A stretch of 51,687 nucleotides of DNA from Bacillota bacterium (GTDB lineage Bacteria; Bacillota; Sulfobacillia; JAJZYS01; JAJYTV01): NCBI GenBank assembly GCA_021847575.1, contig JAJZQO010000012.1, positions 1 to 51,687 of the forward strand, given 5' to 3'. A program made the position numbers and the translations under genes. The notes beneath the pieces are model-generated. The model was not told the DNA's origin. It ran no database searches and saw only the letters and a program-made list of their open reading frames with translations. Of the stretch, positions 1 through 7,507 are shown in pieces. Numbering within the stretch: the stretch's first letter is position 1; every line of letters starts with the position of its first letter.

Positions 1-92
1 TGCTTGAGGTCTCTCAGGAGCCGGATGCGAAAAACGCACGTCCGGTTCTGTGAGAGGGCTGACGCCGGGTTGATCACCCGGCGCCACCCTAC
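1..92 (+). mobile_element. 3' end of a group II intron (domains V and VI)
   Basis: Positions 18-48 fold as a group II intron domain V: GAGCCGGA pairs with TCCGGTTC, a two-base CG bulge follows, and a TGCG/CGCA upper stem carries an A-rich loop; the AGC triad is present. Positions 55-92 form a domain VI-like hairpin (CGCCGGGT 63-70 with ACCCGGCG 76-83, AGGG with CCCT outside) and leave A86 unpaired seven bases from the end. This suits a branch-point adenosine if the intron ends with AC at 91-92. The rest of the intron, including any reverse transcriptase, lies left of the window. The class is not assignable from this piece. Confidence 0.8.
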
Positions 93-118
93 TCGATGCG
101 CCTCCTGCCGGGGCGTGC

Positions 119-124
119 TACAAT
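119..124 (+). promoter_or_regulatory. possible -10 element (TACAAT) for rsmA
   Basis: TACAAT matches the SigA -10 box in five of six positions, but no convincing -35 lies 16-19 bases upstream and the intron boundary is only 26 bases away. If used, transcription would start at or next to the rsmA ATG, giving a nearly leaderless mRNA. The intron may have displaced the original -35 region, or the match may be chance. Confidence 0.3.
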
Positions 125-131
125 ATCGGAA

Positions 132-962
132 ATGGAGCCGAAATTGACCTCTCCAAGCGTCGTTCGGGAGGTACTCGCAGGCCTTGGCATCCGACCTCTG
201 AAACGTCTCGGGCAGAACTTTCTCGTGGACCACAACCTGCGCGAGCGGATCATCTCCGGACTTGAGATCGTGCCCGGAGACCGGATCGTGGAGATCGGGC
301 CCGGCCTGGGAGCCATCACCCAGGGCATTCTGGAGAAGTCTGACGACGTGCACGCGATCGAGATCGACCATGCACTCGCTGCGCACCTGCGCGATTTCTT
401 CGGCGCAAGGCTGCATCTGCACGAGGGCGATGCGCTCGAGGCCGACCTTGCGGCACTTCTCGGCCCGTCGGGCAAGCTAGTGGGCAACCTGCCCTACTAC
501 ATCTCGACGCCGCTCGTGGCCGCGGCAGTGGCGGCGCGTCCGGCCATCGCGGTGCTCATGCTGCAGAGCGAGGTGGCGGCGAGACTGCAGGCGCCACCGG
601 CCACGCCCGAACGCGGAGCCCTGACACTGCTTATCGAGTATGCGGCGGACGTCGAGCCCTGGGCCAAGGCAGGCCCGAACCTTTTCTATCCGCCGCCGAA
701 GGTCTCGTCGCAGGTGGTGCGCCTGCATCCTCGGCCGAGTCCCGTCGCCGCTCCCTGGTCGGCCATCCGACCGATCGTGGCGGCGGCGTTCCAGTACCGG
801 CGCAAGACGCTGGGACGGGCGCTTCAGGAGGGCCTCGGACTTGAACCGGAGGTGGCGGCGCAGGCTCTGCGGGCTGCTGGAATCGATGCGGTGCGGCGCG
901 GCGAGACCCTGTCCCTGCAGGAGTTCGGCCGACTGGCCGAGACCCTGGGCAGGGGTGGCTGA
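132..962 (+). CDS. rsmA: 16S rRNA adenine dimethyltransferase RsmA (KsgA)
   Basis: Transfers four methyl groups from S-adenosylmethionine to the two adjacent adenines in the 3'-terminal helix of 16S rRNA, a late step of small-subunit assembly in the cytoplasm. The 276 residues show the family motifs: QNFLVD near the N-terminus, the SAM-binding loop VEIGPGLGAIT, and the catalytic GNLPYYIS (NLPY) motif. Length agrees with the usual 270-290. The ATG at 132 is preferred over the in-frame ATG at 96 because the family begins just before the KRLGQNFL segment and the upstream extension looks non-coding. It lies immediately after a group II intron and, as in Bacillus, shortly upstream of veg. No good ribosome binding site is visible. 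Confidence 0.95.
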   Translation: MEPKLTSPSVVREVLAGLGIRPLKRLGQNFLVDHNLRERIISGLEIVPGDRIVEIGPGLGAITQGILEKSDDVHAIEIDHALAAHLRDFFGARLHLHEGDALEADLAALLGPSGKLVGNLPYYISTPLVAAAVAARPAIAVLMLQSEVAARLQAPPATPERGALTLLIEYAADVEPWAKAGPNLFYPPPKVSSQVVRLHPRPSPVAAPWSAIRPIVAAAFQYRRKTLGRALQEGLGLEPEVAAQALRAAGIDAVRRGETLSLQEFGRLAETLGRGG

Positions 963-1013
963 GCCGCACGGCGGTGAAGATGCTGCTATCCGACGGTGCT
1001 GGAGGGTGAGGGA

Positions 1014-1484
1014 GTGCTCTATCACAGCCCGAGCCGCGGCGTGTTGGACTTGGAGCAGGTGTTCAAGGACATCATCAACTTCATCCGCGAGGAGCCGCAG
1101 GCGGAGCACAAGCTCATCATCGGCACCGATTCGCAGGCGCGCAACGAAGTCACGTTCGTCACGGCCGTCGTGATCCATCGCCTTGGCAAGGGCGCGCGTT
1201 ACTACTACCATCGCGAAGTGCACCGGCGGTTGCCCAGCCTGCGTCAGCGGATCCTGCTCGAGACATCGCTGAGCCTCGGCGTCGCGAGCCGTCTGACGGA
1301 GATGCTTTCAAGACGCGGCTACCAGGGCTTCGACATCGAAATCCACCTCGACATCGGACAGAACGGCGACACGCGCGACCTGATCCGCGAAATCGTCGGC
1401 ATGGTCTCTGGCAGCGGCTTCGACGCGAAGATCAAACCCGACTCGTTCGGGGCGTCGAGCGTCGCGGACAAGTATACGAAGTGA
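1014..1484 (+). CDS. YkuK-family RNase H-like protein
   Basis: A 156-residue protein of the YkuK / DUF458 family, predicted to have an RNase H-like fold; its biochemical role is unknown. The visible signature is an early acidic core strand (IIGTDSQ) followed by alternating strands and a conserved IHLDIGQNGDTRDLI segment, which would supply further acidic residues as in RNase H folds. The GTG at 1014 is chosen because GGAGG at 1001-1005 lies eight bases upstream; a GTG at 996 is the alternative. It sits 51 bases downstream of rsmA on the same strand and may be cotranscribed. A function in nucleic-acid metabolism is inference from fold only. Confidence 0.8.
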   Translation: MLYHSPSRGVLDLEQVFKDIINFIREEPQAEHKLIIGTDSQARNEVTFVTAVVIHRLGKGARYYYHREVHRRLPSLRQRILLETSLSLGVASRLTEMLSRRGYQGFDIEIHLDIGQNGDTRDLIREIVGMVSGSGFDAKIKPDSFGASSVADKYTK

Positions 1485-1574
1485 GCACCGGCAAGGGTTT
1501 TTGCGTTGGTGCCAGGGTCCTTCCGACGACCGCGTGGCCCATCTGGACGCGAACGCTTGGCGACACAATGCTTC

Positions 1575-1604
1575 TTGACATGGTTTCTAAGCCTCTGCTA
1601 AAAT
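1575..1604 (+). promoter_or_regulatory. veg promoter P1 (SigA type)
   Basis: A perfect -35 TTGACA (1575-1580) and near-perfect -10 TAAAAT (1599-1604) are separated by 18 bases. The sequence lies 77 bases upstream of the veg start. The veg promoter of Bacillus subtilis is a well-known strong vegetative promoter, so the position is expected. Confidence 0.85.
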
Positions 1605-1613
1605 GCTTCGATC

Positions 1614-1642
1614 TTGACCGGATGCTTTCTTTCTGGTAGTAT
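1614..1642 (+). promoter_or_regulatory. veg promoter P2 (SigA type)
   Basis: TTGACC (1614-1619) and TAGTAT (1637-1642) are separated by 17 bases, 39 bases downstream of P1. Transcription from here would start near 1649, just ahead of the veg ribosome binding site. Confidence 0.7.
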
Positions 1643-1680
1643 GAGAGCGTACCGCTCCGTTCAGGAAGGAAGTGGGGCGT

Positions 1681-1953
1681 TTGGCGGCTAAGCGCGTCTT
1701 GTCCGACATCAAGCGCGACTTGGACGGCATGATCGGCGAGCGGATCCGCCTCAAGGCGAACCGCGGACGCCGAAAGGTGGACGAGCGGGAAGGCGTTCTG
1801 GAGCAGACTTATCCGTACATCTTCGTGGTGAAGATCGACGATGAGCCCTCTGGCGCAAGGCGTGTATCGTTCAGCTATGCCGACGTCCTTACGGAGACGG
1901 TCGAGCTCGAAGTGGCTTCGGACGGCGTCTTCCACAAGGTCAATGTGAATTAG
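1681..1953 (+). CDS. veg: Veg protein
   Basis: Small protein of the Veg family (DUF1021), 90 residues against 86 in B. subtilis, where it is abundant in vegetative cells and has been linked to biofilm regulation and spore outgrowth; its molecular activity is not settled. Recognisable blocks are LSDIKRDLDG, RIRLKANRGRRK, and FSYADVLTETVEL. The TTG at 1681 matches the family start (M-A-x-x-L-S-D-I-K) and has AGGAAGGA ten bases upstream. The in-frame GTG at 1672 lies too close to that site. It has its own two promoters and a strong terminator, so it is probably monocistronic. Confidence 0.92.
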   Translation: MAAKRVLSDIKRDLDGMIGERIRLKANRGRRKVDEREGVLEQTYPYIFVVKIDDEPSGARRVSFSYADVLTETVELEVASDGVFHKVNVN

Positions 1954-1967
1954 GCTCTCGAGAGCAG

Positions 1968-1998
1968 GAGGAGGCACCCGGCGGGTGCCTCCTCGTTT
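1968..1998 (+). terminator. veg terminator
   Basis: Perfect 12-bp stem (1968-1979 with 1983-1994), three-base loop, followed by GTTTG. Intrinsic terminator 15 bases after the veg stop codon. Confidence 0.85.
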
Positions 1999-2249
1999 GT
2001 CGTCCGGGCGGGGCGTGAGGGCTACGGATCACCCCCGGCCGTCGAAGCAGTCCGCCTGCGAAATGCGCAAGACGTTGCCTGCGGCAGCACACTAGCCTGA
2101 CATGGCTGAAGCCAGGGGCCTTGCGGCGCCTCGGCGTAAACGCCTTTCGGCGAACGGCCTCCCGCCCAGGCCACGTCGCCCATCATCATCCCCTGGGTGA
2201 ACCCACACGCCGCTGGGGCGGGCCATGCGGGGCGGGCTCCGGACGGGAG
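1999..2249. other. intergenic stretch between convergent veg and HAD hydrolase
   Basis: About 250 bases with no supported gene. The position corresponds to sspF in the Bacillus order, but no small acid-soluble spore protein can be read here. Short GC-rich hairpins occur (for example around 2130-2150), none with a T tract. Confidence 0.5.
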
Positions 2250-2933
2250 TCAGGGAGAGATCACGTCGAGAAGCTGCGCGAGGGACCGGATGCGGCCTCG
2301 GGACAGATCCGCAAACGCGTCCCAGGGGTCGTAGAGCAGCGCGTGCAGCCCTGCGGTCCTCGCGCCCAGGATGTCGACGTCGAACAGGTCGCCGACGAAC
2401 AGGGCGTCTTGGGCGTTGACGCCGAGTTGCTCGAGCGCCAGGTGGAAGATGCGTGGGTCGGGCTTTTCGACGCCCGTGAGATGCGAATCCACCACCACGA
2501 GGAGATTGTCGCGCAGGCCCGCGGCGGCGAGCTGTGACTCGACACGCCCATCCGCGTTCGAGACGACGCCGATCAGCAGCCCCTTCGCCGCCAGCGATGC
2601 AAGGGTCGCTGCTGCCCCCGGTGCGCATAGCCGCCAGAGCCCTCTCGGATCGGTGAGGTTTTCCTCGCGTGCGGCCGCGGCGAACGAGACGGCCTGCTCA
2701 CTGCCAAGGCCGACCTGCGCCGCAATGGCGCCGAAGTAGCCTTGAAAGAAGGGGATGGCGCGCCCCGCGCCGTCGCGCGTCGGCCAGCCGGTTCGGCCCA
2801 CCCGGGCCGCGGCCCTGCCGAGGTCGCCTGGCGCAGGCGCGAAGTCGCGTCGCAGGCGCCGTGCCTCGGCCGCAAGCCATGGGTAGTCGAGGTGCAACAG
2901 CGTGTTGCCGGCATCGAACATGACAGCGCGCAT
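2250..2933 (-). CDS. HAD-superfamily hydrolase
   Basis: A 227-residue haloacid-dehalogenase-like phosphatase; the substrate is unknown. All four HAD motifs are present: motif I FDAGNTLLHLD (the second catalytic Asp of DxD is replaced, FDAGNT), motif II VVSNADG, motif III Lys in GVEKPDPRIF, and motif IV VGDLFDVDILGA. DxG[N/D]T-type motif I is common in the phosphoglycolate phosphatase / YjjG-like group. The ATG at 2933 has AGGAGG seven bases upstream, which rules out the longer in-frame reading. It is divergent from the cyanophycinase gene and convergent with veg. Involvement in cyanophycin metabolism cannot be claimed. Confidence 0.85.
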   Translation of the reverse strand: MRAVMFDAGNTLLHLDYPWLAAEARRLRRDFAPAPGDLGRAAARVGRTGWPTRDGAGRAIPFFQGYFGAIAAQVGLGSEQAVSFAAAAREENLTDPRGLWRLCAPGAAATLASLAAKGLLIGVVSNADGRVESQLAAAGLRDNLLVVVDSHLTGVEKPDPRIFHLALEQLGVNAQDALFVGDLFDVDILGARTAGLHALLYDPWDAFADLSRGRIRSLAQLLDVISP

Positions 2934-3066
2934 CGCACTACCTCCTGCGCTGGGACATCGTGCCAAATGCAGCCGTTCTCGCCGCGGAGGCCCATTCCTG
3001 CCATGGACCGCGCGCATGGCCGCGCAGGCTGAGGGGTAGCCTGCTGGCGCAAGGAGGCTGACGACA

Positions 3067-3900
3067 ACGCCGGGAGGGACGCTTCTGCTGATCGGCGGGC
3101 ATGAGGAGCCGCGCGGCGAGATTCTCGCGCGCTTCAGCGACATGACAGGCGGTTCGCGCGAGATTGCGCTCGTCACGCTCGCGACCGAACAGCCGGCTGC
3201 CTCGTTCGAGCGCTATCGCGACAGTTTCCGGAACCTCGGCGTAAAGACGCTTCACCATATTGACGCCCGCATGCGGGAGGACTGCGCGGATCCTCAGGGC
3301 CTTGAGGTTCTGGAGCAGGTCGGGGGCATCTTTTTTACGGGTGGCGATCAGCTGCGCATCACGAGTGTCCTTGGCGGGACGCCATACGAGGAGGCCCTGC
3401 GGCGCGCGTATCTGCGCGGCGCAGCGATCGGCGGTACATCTGCGGGCGCCTCGGCGATGAGTGCGACCATGCTCGTGGGCGGCGCCGACGAGAAGTCGGC
3501 GTCGCGGGGAACCGTACGCATGTGCCCTGGCCTGGGGCTTCTGCGCGACGCGGTCGTGGACCAGCATTTCGCTCAGCGCGGCAGGATCAATCGCCTGCTG
3601 GCGGCACTGGCCCAGAATCCCGGCACCCTGGGCATCGGCATCGACGAGGACACCGCCGTGCTCGTGCACGGCGGCCTTGAGCACATGGAGGTCCTGGGCA
3701 GCGGCACCGTGACGGTGCTCGACGCGCGCAGCGCGTACGTTGGCGATGCCTCGGAGGCCGCCGTGGATGCTCCGGTTCGTCTCGGCCCGGTGGCGCTCTG
3801 GGTGCTGCCGCAGGGATCCTCCTTCGATCTCGTGCGGCGCAGGGCGACGCATAATCGCCCCCAAGCAGGGGAGCATAGCGCAGTGCCTGTATCGCGCTGA
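3067..3900 (+). CDS. cphB: cyanophycinase
   Basis: Serine exopeptidase that degrades the storage polymer cyanophycin to beta-Asp-Arg dipeptides. The nucleophile motif GGTSAGAS lies near residue 122, with FFTGGDQLRI and an N-terminal strand (LLLIGGHE) typical of the family. The conserved N-terminus is encoded from about 3073, but between the in-frame stop at 3037 and that point there is no ATG, GTG or TTG. AAGGAGG occupies 3051-3057, so ACG at 3067 (nine-base spacing) or, less likely, ACG 3061 or CTG 3058 would have to start translation. The first ATG, at 3142, would remove a conserved strand. The stop is 13 bases before cphA, with which it forms an operon. Confidence 0.88.
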   Translation, partial: TPGGTLLLIGGHEEPRGEILARFSDMTGGSREIALVTLATEQPAASFERYRDSFRNLGVKTLHHIDARMREDCADPQGLEVLEQVGGIFFTGGDQLRITSVLGGTPYEEALRRAYLRGAAIGGTSAGASAMSATMLVGGADEKSASRGTVRMCPGLGLLRDAVVDQHFAQRGRINRLLAALAQNPGTLGIGIDEDTAVLVHGGLEHMEVLGSGTVTVLDARSAYVGDASEAAVDAPVRLGPVALWVLPQGSSFDLVRRRATHNRPQAGEHSAVPVSR

Positions 3901-3913
3901 GGAGGAGCCTTTC

Positions 3914-6553
3914 GTGCAGATCCTCGCCTGGCGGTACTTCGACGGACCAAACCCGCACTGCCATAGGCCCATGTTGGAACTGGAACTTGAACTCGGCCCG
4001 CGGGCCGACCGTACGACTGAGCAGCTTCCCGGCTTCACCGACACCCTGCTTCTTGACGTTCCAGGCCTCGCCGACCACCACTGCAGCCTCGGCTATCCCG
4101 GCGGCTTCCTGGTGCGACTGCGCGAGGGTACGCGGCTTGGCCATGTGCTCGAGCACTTGGCACTCGAGCTTCTCCACGGTTGTGGCGCCGAGGGCGTCTA
4201 CGGCAAGACGCGTCAGATCGCCCGCACGAGCCGCTACCGCGTGGCGTTCGAGGCGCCCGAGCCTGAACTTGGTCGCGAGGCGGCAGATATCGCGTGCCGT
4301 TACCTGGACGGCCTCGCATCCGGCAATCGCCCTGAACTCGATCCAGAGAGGCTGCGCCTGCAGGCCCTATACGCGCGACGGTCGCTCGGACCCAGCACGC
4401 GGGCGATTCATGACGCCGCGCTGAGGCGCGACATACCCGTGCGCCGGACGGGCAGCGGCAGCCTTCTCGAGCTGGGGCAGGGGCGCTACGTGCACCGCGT
4501 GCAAGCTACGCTCACAGACCGATCTTCGGCCGTCGCGGTCGACCTCGCGGCGGACAAGCAAAGCTGCAAGGAGATCCTGGCGGCGCAGGGCATCCCGGTG
4601 CCGCGAGGCAGGGTCGTCGACAGCGTGGACGCCGCGATCGCCGCCCAGGCCGCCATCGGCGGACAGGTGGTGCTGAAGCCTCTCGCCGGAAGCCAGGGGC
4701 GAGGCGTCACGCTTGGCCTGCGGCGGGGCGGCGAAATCGCGGGAGCGTTCGAGGTGGCGCAGGAGATCATGCCCGACGTGCTCATCGAGGAGCAGGTGCA
4801 GGGCAGGCACTACCGTCTGCTGGTCGTCGGAGGGCGCCTCGTGGCGGCCGCGCAGCGGCTGCCGGCTCAGGTCACCGGCGACGGCCGCAGCACCGTGCGC
4901 GAGCTTGTGGCGCAGTTGAACGAGGACCCCAGGCGCGGCGAGGGACATGAAAAGCCCCTGACGCGGGTCCCCCTCGACGCGATCGCCCTGCGCTGCCTGG
5001 GACGCCAGAGGCTCGGGGTGGACGACGTTCCGCCTATCGGCCGCGCAGTGCTCCTGCGCGAGGCCGCGAACCTCTCCACGGGCGGCAGCGCGGTCGACGT
5101 CACGGACGAGGTGGCGCAGCCCTTCAGGTCCATGGCTGAGCGGGCCGCGCAGGCGATCGGCCTAGACGTAGCCGGGGTCGACATGATCGCACGCGACATC
5201 GCTGACCCCAGGAGTCCGGCGTGGGTCATCGAGGTGAACGCCGCACCGGGCATCCGCATGCACCACCATCCCACGCTGGGTGAGCCGCGCGATGCGGCTG
5301 GCGCCATCGTCGACTGGCTCTACCCGCCCGGCAGCCCCGCGCGGGTGCCGCTGGTCGCGATCACGGGGTCGAACGGCAAGACGACGACCGTGCGGCTGGT
5401 TCGCCAGATGCTCGAGGCCACGGGGGTGGCGGTTGGCTACACCTGCACCGACGGGCACGGTGTCGGGGATGACTTGATCGGGCGGGGAGACGACGCGGGA
5501 CCGCGTTCCGCGCGTGCGGTCCTGCGCGATCCGCGGGTCGAGGCGGCCGTTCTCGAGGTGGCACGCGGCGGCATCGCCCGCGGCGGGCTCGGTTACGACC
5601 GCGCCGATGTCGGCTGCATCCTCAACGTGACCGGGGATCACCTCGGCCAGGACGGCGTCGACACGATCGAGCAACTGAGACTGCTCAAAGCGCTCGTGGT
5701 AGAGGCGGTGCGACCTGGCGGGCGCGTCGTGCTGAACGCGGAGGACCCTGGAACGCCGCAGCTCCAGGAGCGGGCGGCAGCTCCCGTGATCCTGTTCGCA
5801 ACCAGTTCGGATGGCATCGTGCTGCGCCGCCACACGGCGGCCGGCGGCGCGGCCGTCGTCGTGGCGGCCGGCGAGATCGCGCTCGTGCGCGGGGGTCGGG
5901 CCGAGCCTGTGGTGCCGCTCGACGAGATTACCTTCGCCGATAGCGGCGCCTGCCGACCGATGCTCGAAAATGCCTTGGCCGCGGCAGCATGCGCCATGGG
6001 CCTCGGCCTGCCGGCGTCGGCCATCGCGGCCACCCTCAAAACGTTCAGAAGCGATCCGCAGCAGAACCCGGGTCGGCTCAACGTCCATGAACTGGGCGAC
6101 GTCCGCGTCGTCGTCGACTACGGTCACAACGCAGCCGCCCTGTCGGCTGTGGCCCCGGCCCTGCGCACGATGGCCAGCGGCCGTCTCTTTGGCGTCGTCG
6201 GCCTGCCCGGCGACCGCCGGGACGAGGACGCGCTGGCCCTGGGCCGAACGGCTGCAGCCGCCTTCGACGTCGTTTGCTGCAAGGAGGACCAGGACCGCAG
6301 GGGCAGGGCTGTCGGCGAGATGGCGCAACTTGTGGCACAAGGCGTCAGGCTGGGCGGCGGCAAGCCGCGCATCATCCTCTCGGAGCGCGAGGCCCTGGGC
6401 GAGGTGCTCGGGCAGGCTGCGCCGGGCGACGTGGTCGCGGTCTTCTTCGAGAAGCTCGAGCCGATCCTGGAGGAGATCGCGGTATGGCGCGACAGGCTGG
6501 CCGCGGGGCGGCCGCCTGCGCCATCGCTTGCGCGGCGGGGGGGAGCGGGCTAA
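3914..6553 (+). CDS. cphA: cyanophycin synthetase
   Basis: Makes cyanophycin, multi-L-arginyl-poly-L-aspartate, adding Asp then Arg in two ATP-dependent steps. The 879 residues fit the family (about 870-900). Order: an N-terminal domain of roughly 160 residues, an ATP-grasp domain around 200-470 (KPLAGSQGRGVTLGL, then the metal-ligand segment VIEVNAAPGIRMH), and a Mur-ligase-like domain with P-loop ITGSNGKTTT near residue 484 and a C-terminal part containing VVDYGHN. The GTG at 3914 has GGAGGAG six to seven bases upstream, directly after the cphB stop. The cphB-cphA pair occupies the interval between veg and ispE, where other spore formers usually carry little else; ispE follows 15 bases later. 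Confidence 0.95.
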   Translation: MQILAWRYFDGPNPHCHRPMLELELELGPRADRTTEQLPGFTDTLLLDVPGLADHHCSLGYPGGFLVRLREGTRLGHVLEHLALELLHGCGAEGVYGKTRQIARTSRYRVAFEAPEPELGREAADIACRYLDGLASGNRPELDPERLRLQALYARRSLGPSTRAIHDAALRRDIPVRRTGSGSLLELGQGRYVHRVQATLTDRSSAVAVDLAADKQSCKEILAAQGIPVPRGRVVDSVDAAIAAQAAIGGQVVLKPLAGSQGRGVTLGLRRGGEIAGAFEVAQEIMPDVLIEEQVQGRHYRLLVVGGRLVAAAQRLPAQVTGDGRSTVRELVAQLNEDPRRGEGHEKPLTRVPLDAIALRCLGRQRLGVDDVPPIGRAVLLREAANLSTGGSAVDVTDEVAQPFRSMAERAAQAIGLDVAGVDMIARDIADPRSPAWVIEVNAAPGIRMHHHPTLGEPRDAAGAIVDWLYPPGSPARVPLVAITGSNGKTTTVRLVRQMLEATGVAVGYTCTDGHGVGDDLIGRGDDAGPRSARAVLRDPRVEAAVLEVARGGIARGGLGYDRADVGCILNVTGDHLGQDGVDTIEQLRLLKALVVEAVRPGGRVVLNAEDPGTPQLQERAAAPVILFATSSDGIVLRRHTAAGGAAVVVAAGEIALVRGGRAEPVVPLDEITFADSGACRPMLENALAAAACAMGLGLPASAIAATLKTFRSDPQQNPGRLNVHELGDVRVVVDYGHNAAALSAVAPALRTMASGRLFGVVGLPGDRRDEDALALGRTAAAAFDVVCCKEDQDRRGRAVGEMAQLVAQGVRLGGGKPRIILSEREALGEVLGQAAPGDVVAVFFEKLEPILEEIAVWRDRLAAGRPPAPSLARRGGAG

Positions 6554-6568
6554 CCTCAGGTCGGGGGT

Positions 6569-7405
6569 GTGCCCGTGCGCTTCTTCGCGCCGGCCAAGCT
6601 CAACCTCAGCCTTGATCTCGGCCCGTTGCGCAGCGACGGCTACCACGAGATCAGGTCCGTCATGCAGGCGGTGTCCCTCGGGGACCGCCTGCTCGTTCTG
6701 CCGGCGCGCTCGTTTAACCTGGAAAACCCCGACGTGCGCCAAGGGGATCTCGTGGCGCGCGCCGCGGAAATCTTCCATCAGGCGACAGGAGTGGTGCCCT
6801 CGGTCGCGATCAGCGTGCGCAAACGTATTCCGATCGGGGCGGGGCTGGGCGGTGGCTCGAGCGACGCGGCCTGCGCCTTGCGGGCTCTGCGCGATGTGCT
6901 GCTGCCGCGGCTACCAGACAGGGAACTCGTGCAGCTGGGCAGCGTCGTAGGCAGCGACGTGCCGTTCTTTCTTGGGCCGGCGCCGCGGGCGCTCGTCAGC
7001 GGGCGCGGCGAGGTCCTTGCGCCACTGCCCGCCGCCGGGCCGCGCTTCGTCGTGATCGCATGGCCAGGTGTGCCGCTGGCAACGGCGGACGTCTACCGCG
7101 CGAGCACGTCAGGGGGCGGCGATGCGACCGACCGCGTCCTCGCAGGCTCCGAGACAGGACCGAACGATCTCGAGCCGGCCGCGGTGCAGCTCTCGCAGCC
7201 CCTCGCGGCACTGCTGGCACGGAGCAGGGTGGCAGGGGTTCCGCTTCAGGTGACCGGAAGCGGCAGCGCCGCGTTTGCCCTTTACCCGGATGCGCCGGCG
7301 GCGACGGCCGCCCTGCAGGCGCTGAGGCCCTTGGCGCCGCGGGCGATTCTCTGCCGCACGCTTGAGGCGTGGCCTTGGAGCGGGGCGGCGCGCCCTGGTT
7401 CGTAG
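6569..7405 (+). CDS. ispE: 4-diphosphocytidyl-2-C-methyl-D-erythritol kinase
   Basis: GHMP-family kinase of the non-mevalonate isoprenoid pathway; it phosphorylates the 2-hydroxyl of CDP-methylerythritol with ATP. The 278 residues show the N-terminal FFAPAKLNLSLDLG segment, the glycine-rich ATP loop PIGAGLGGGSSDAA around residue 90, and the late VTGSGSAAF motif. GTG at 6569 is used; an internal GTG two codons later is an alternative. It lies 15 bases after cphA and 102 bases before the next gene, so it may be transcribed with the cyanophycin genes in addition to its usual neighbours. Confidence 0.95.
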   Translation: MPVRFFAPAKLNLSLDLGPLRSDGYHEIRSVMQAVSLGDRLLVLPARSFNLENPDVRQGDLVARAAEIFHQATGVVPSVAISVRKRIPIGAGLGGGSSDAACALRALRDVLLPRLPDRELVQLGSVVGSDVPFFLGPAPRALVSGRGEVLAPLPAAGPRFVVIAWPGVPLATADVYRASTSGGGDATDRVLAGSETGPNDLEPAAVQLSQPLAALLARSRVAGVPLQVTGSGSAAFALYPDAPAATAALQALRPLAPRAILCRTLEAWPWSGAARPGS

Positions 7406-7507
7406 CGGGCTACGCCAGGATTTGCGCCGCTGCCGGCGAAGGGACGCCGAGTAGCGGCGGCTGGCACGGTTATCGCGGAGGCATGCTCACGACCGGAGGA
7501 ATGTCAG

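Noticed and set aside
2092-2628. 178-codon minus-strand frame over the HAD gene end and the veg-HAD gap
   Set aside because: It shadows the HAD hydrolase in another frame and is Arg/Pro-rich, as expected for a GC-rich shadow frame.
3740-3913. N-terminal extension of cyanophycin synthetase
   Set aside because: It overlaps cphB in another frame; the GTG at 3914 with GGAGGAG upstream matches the family start.
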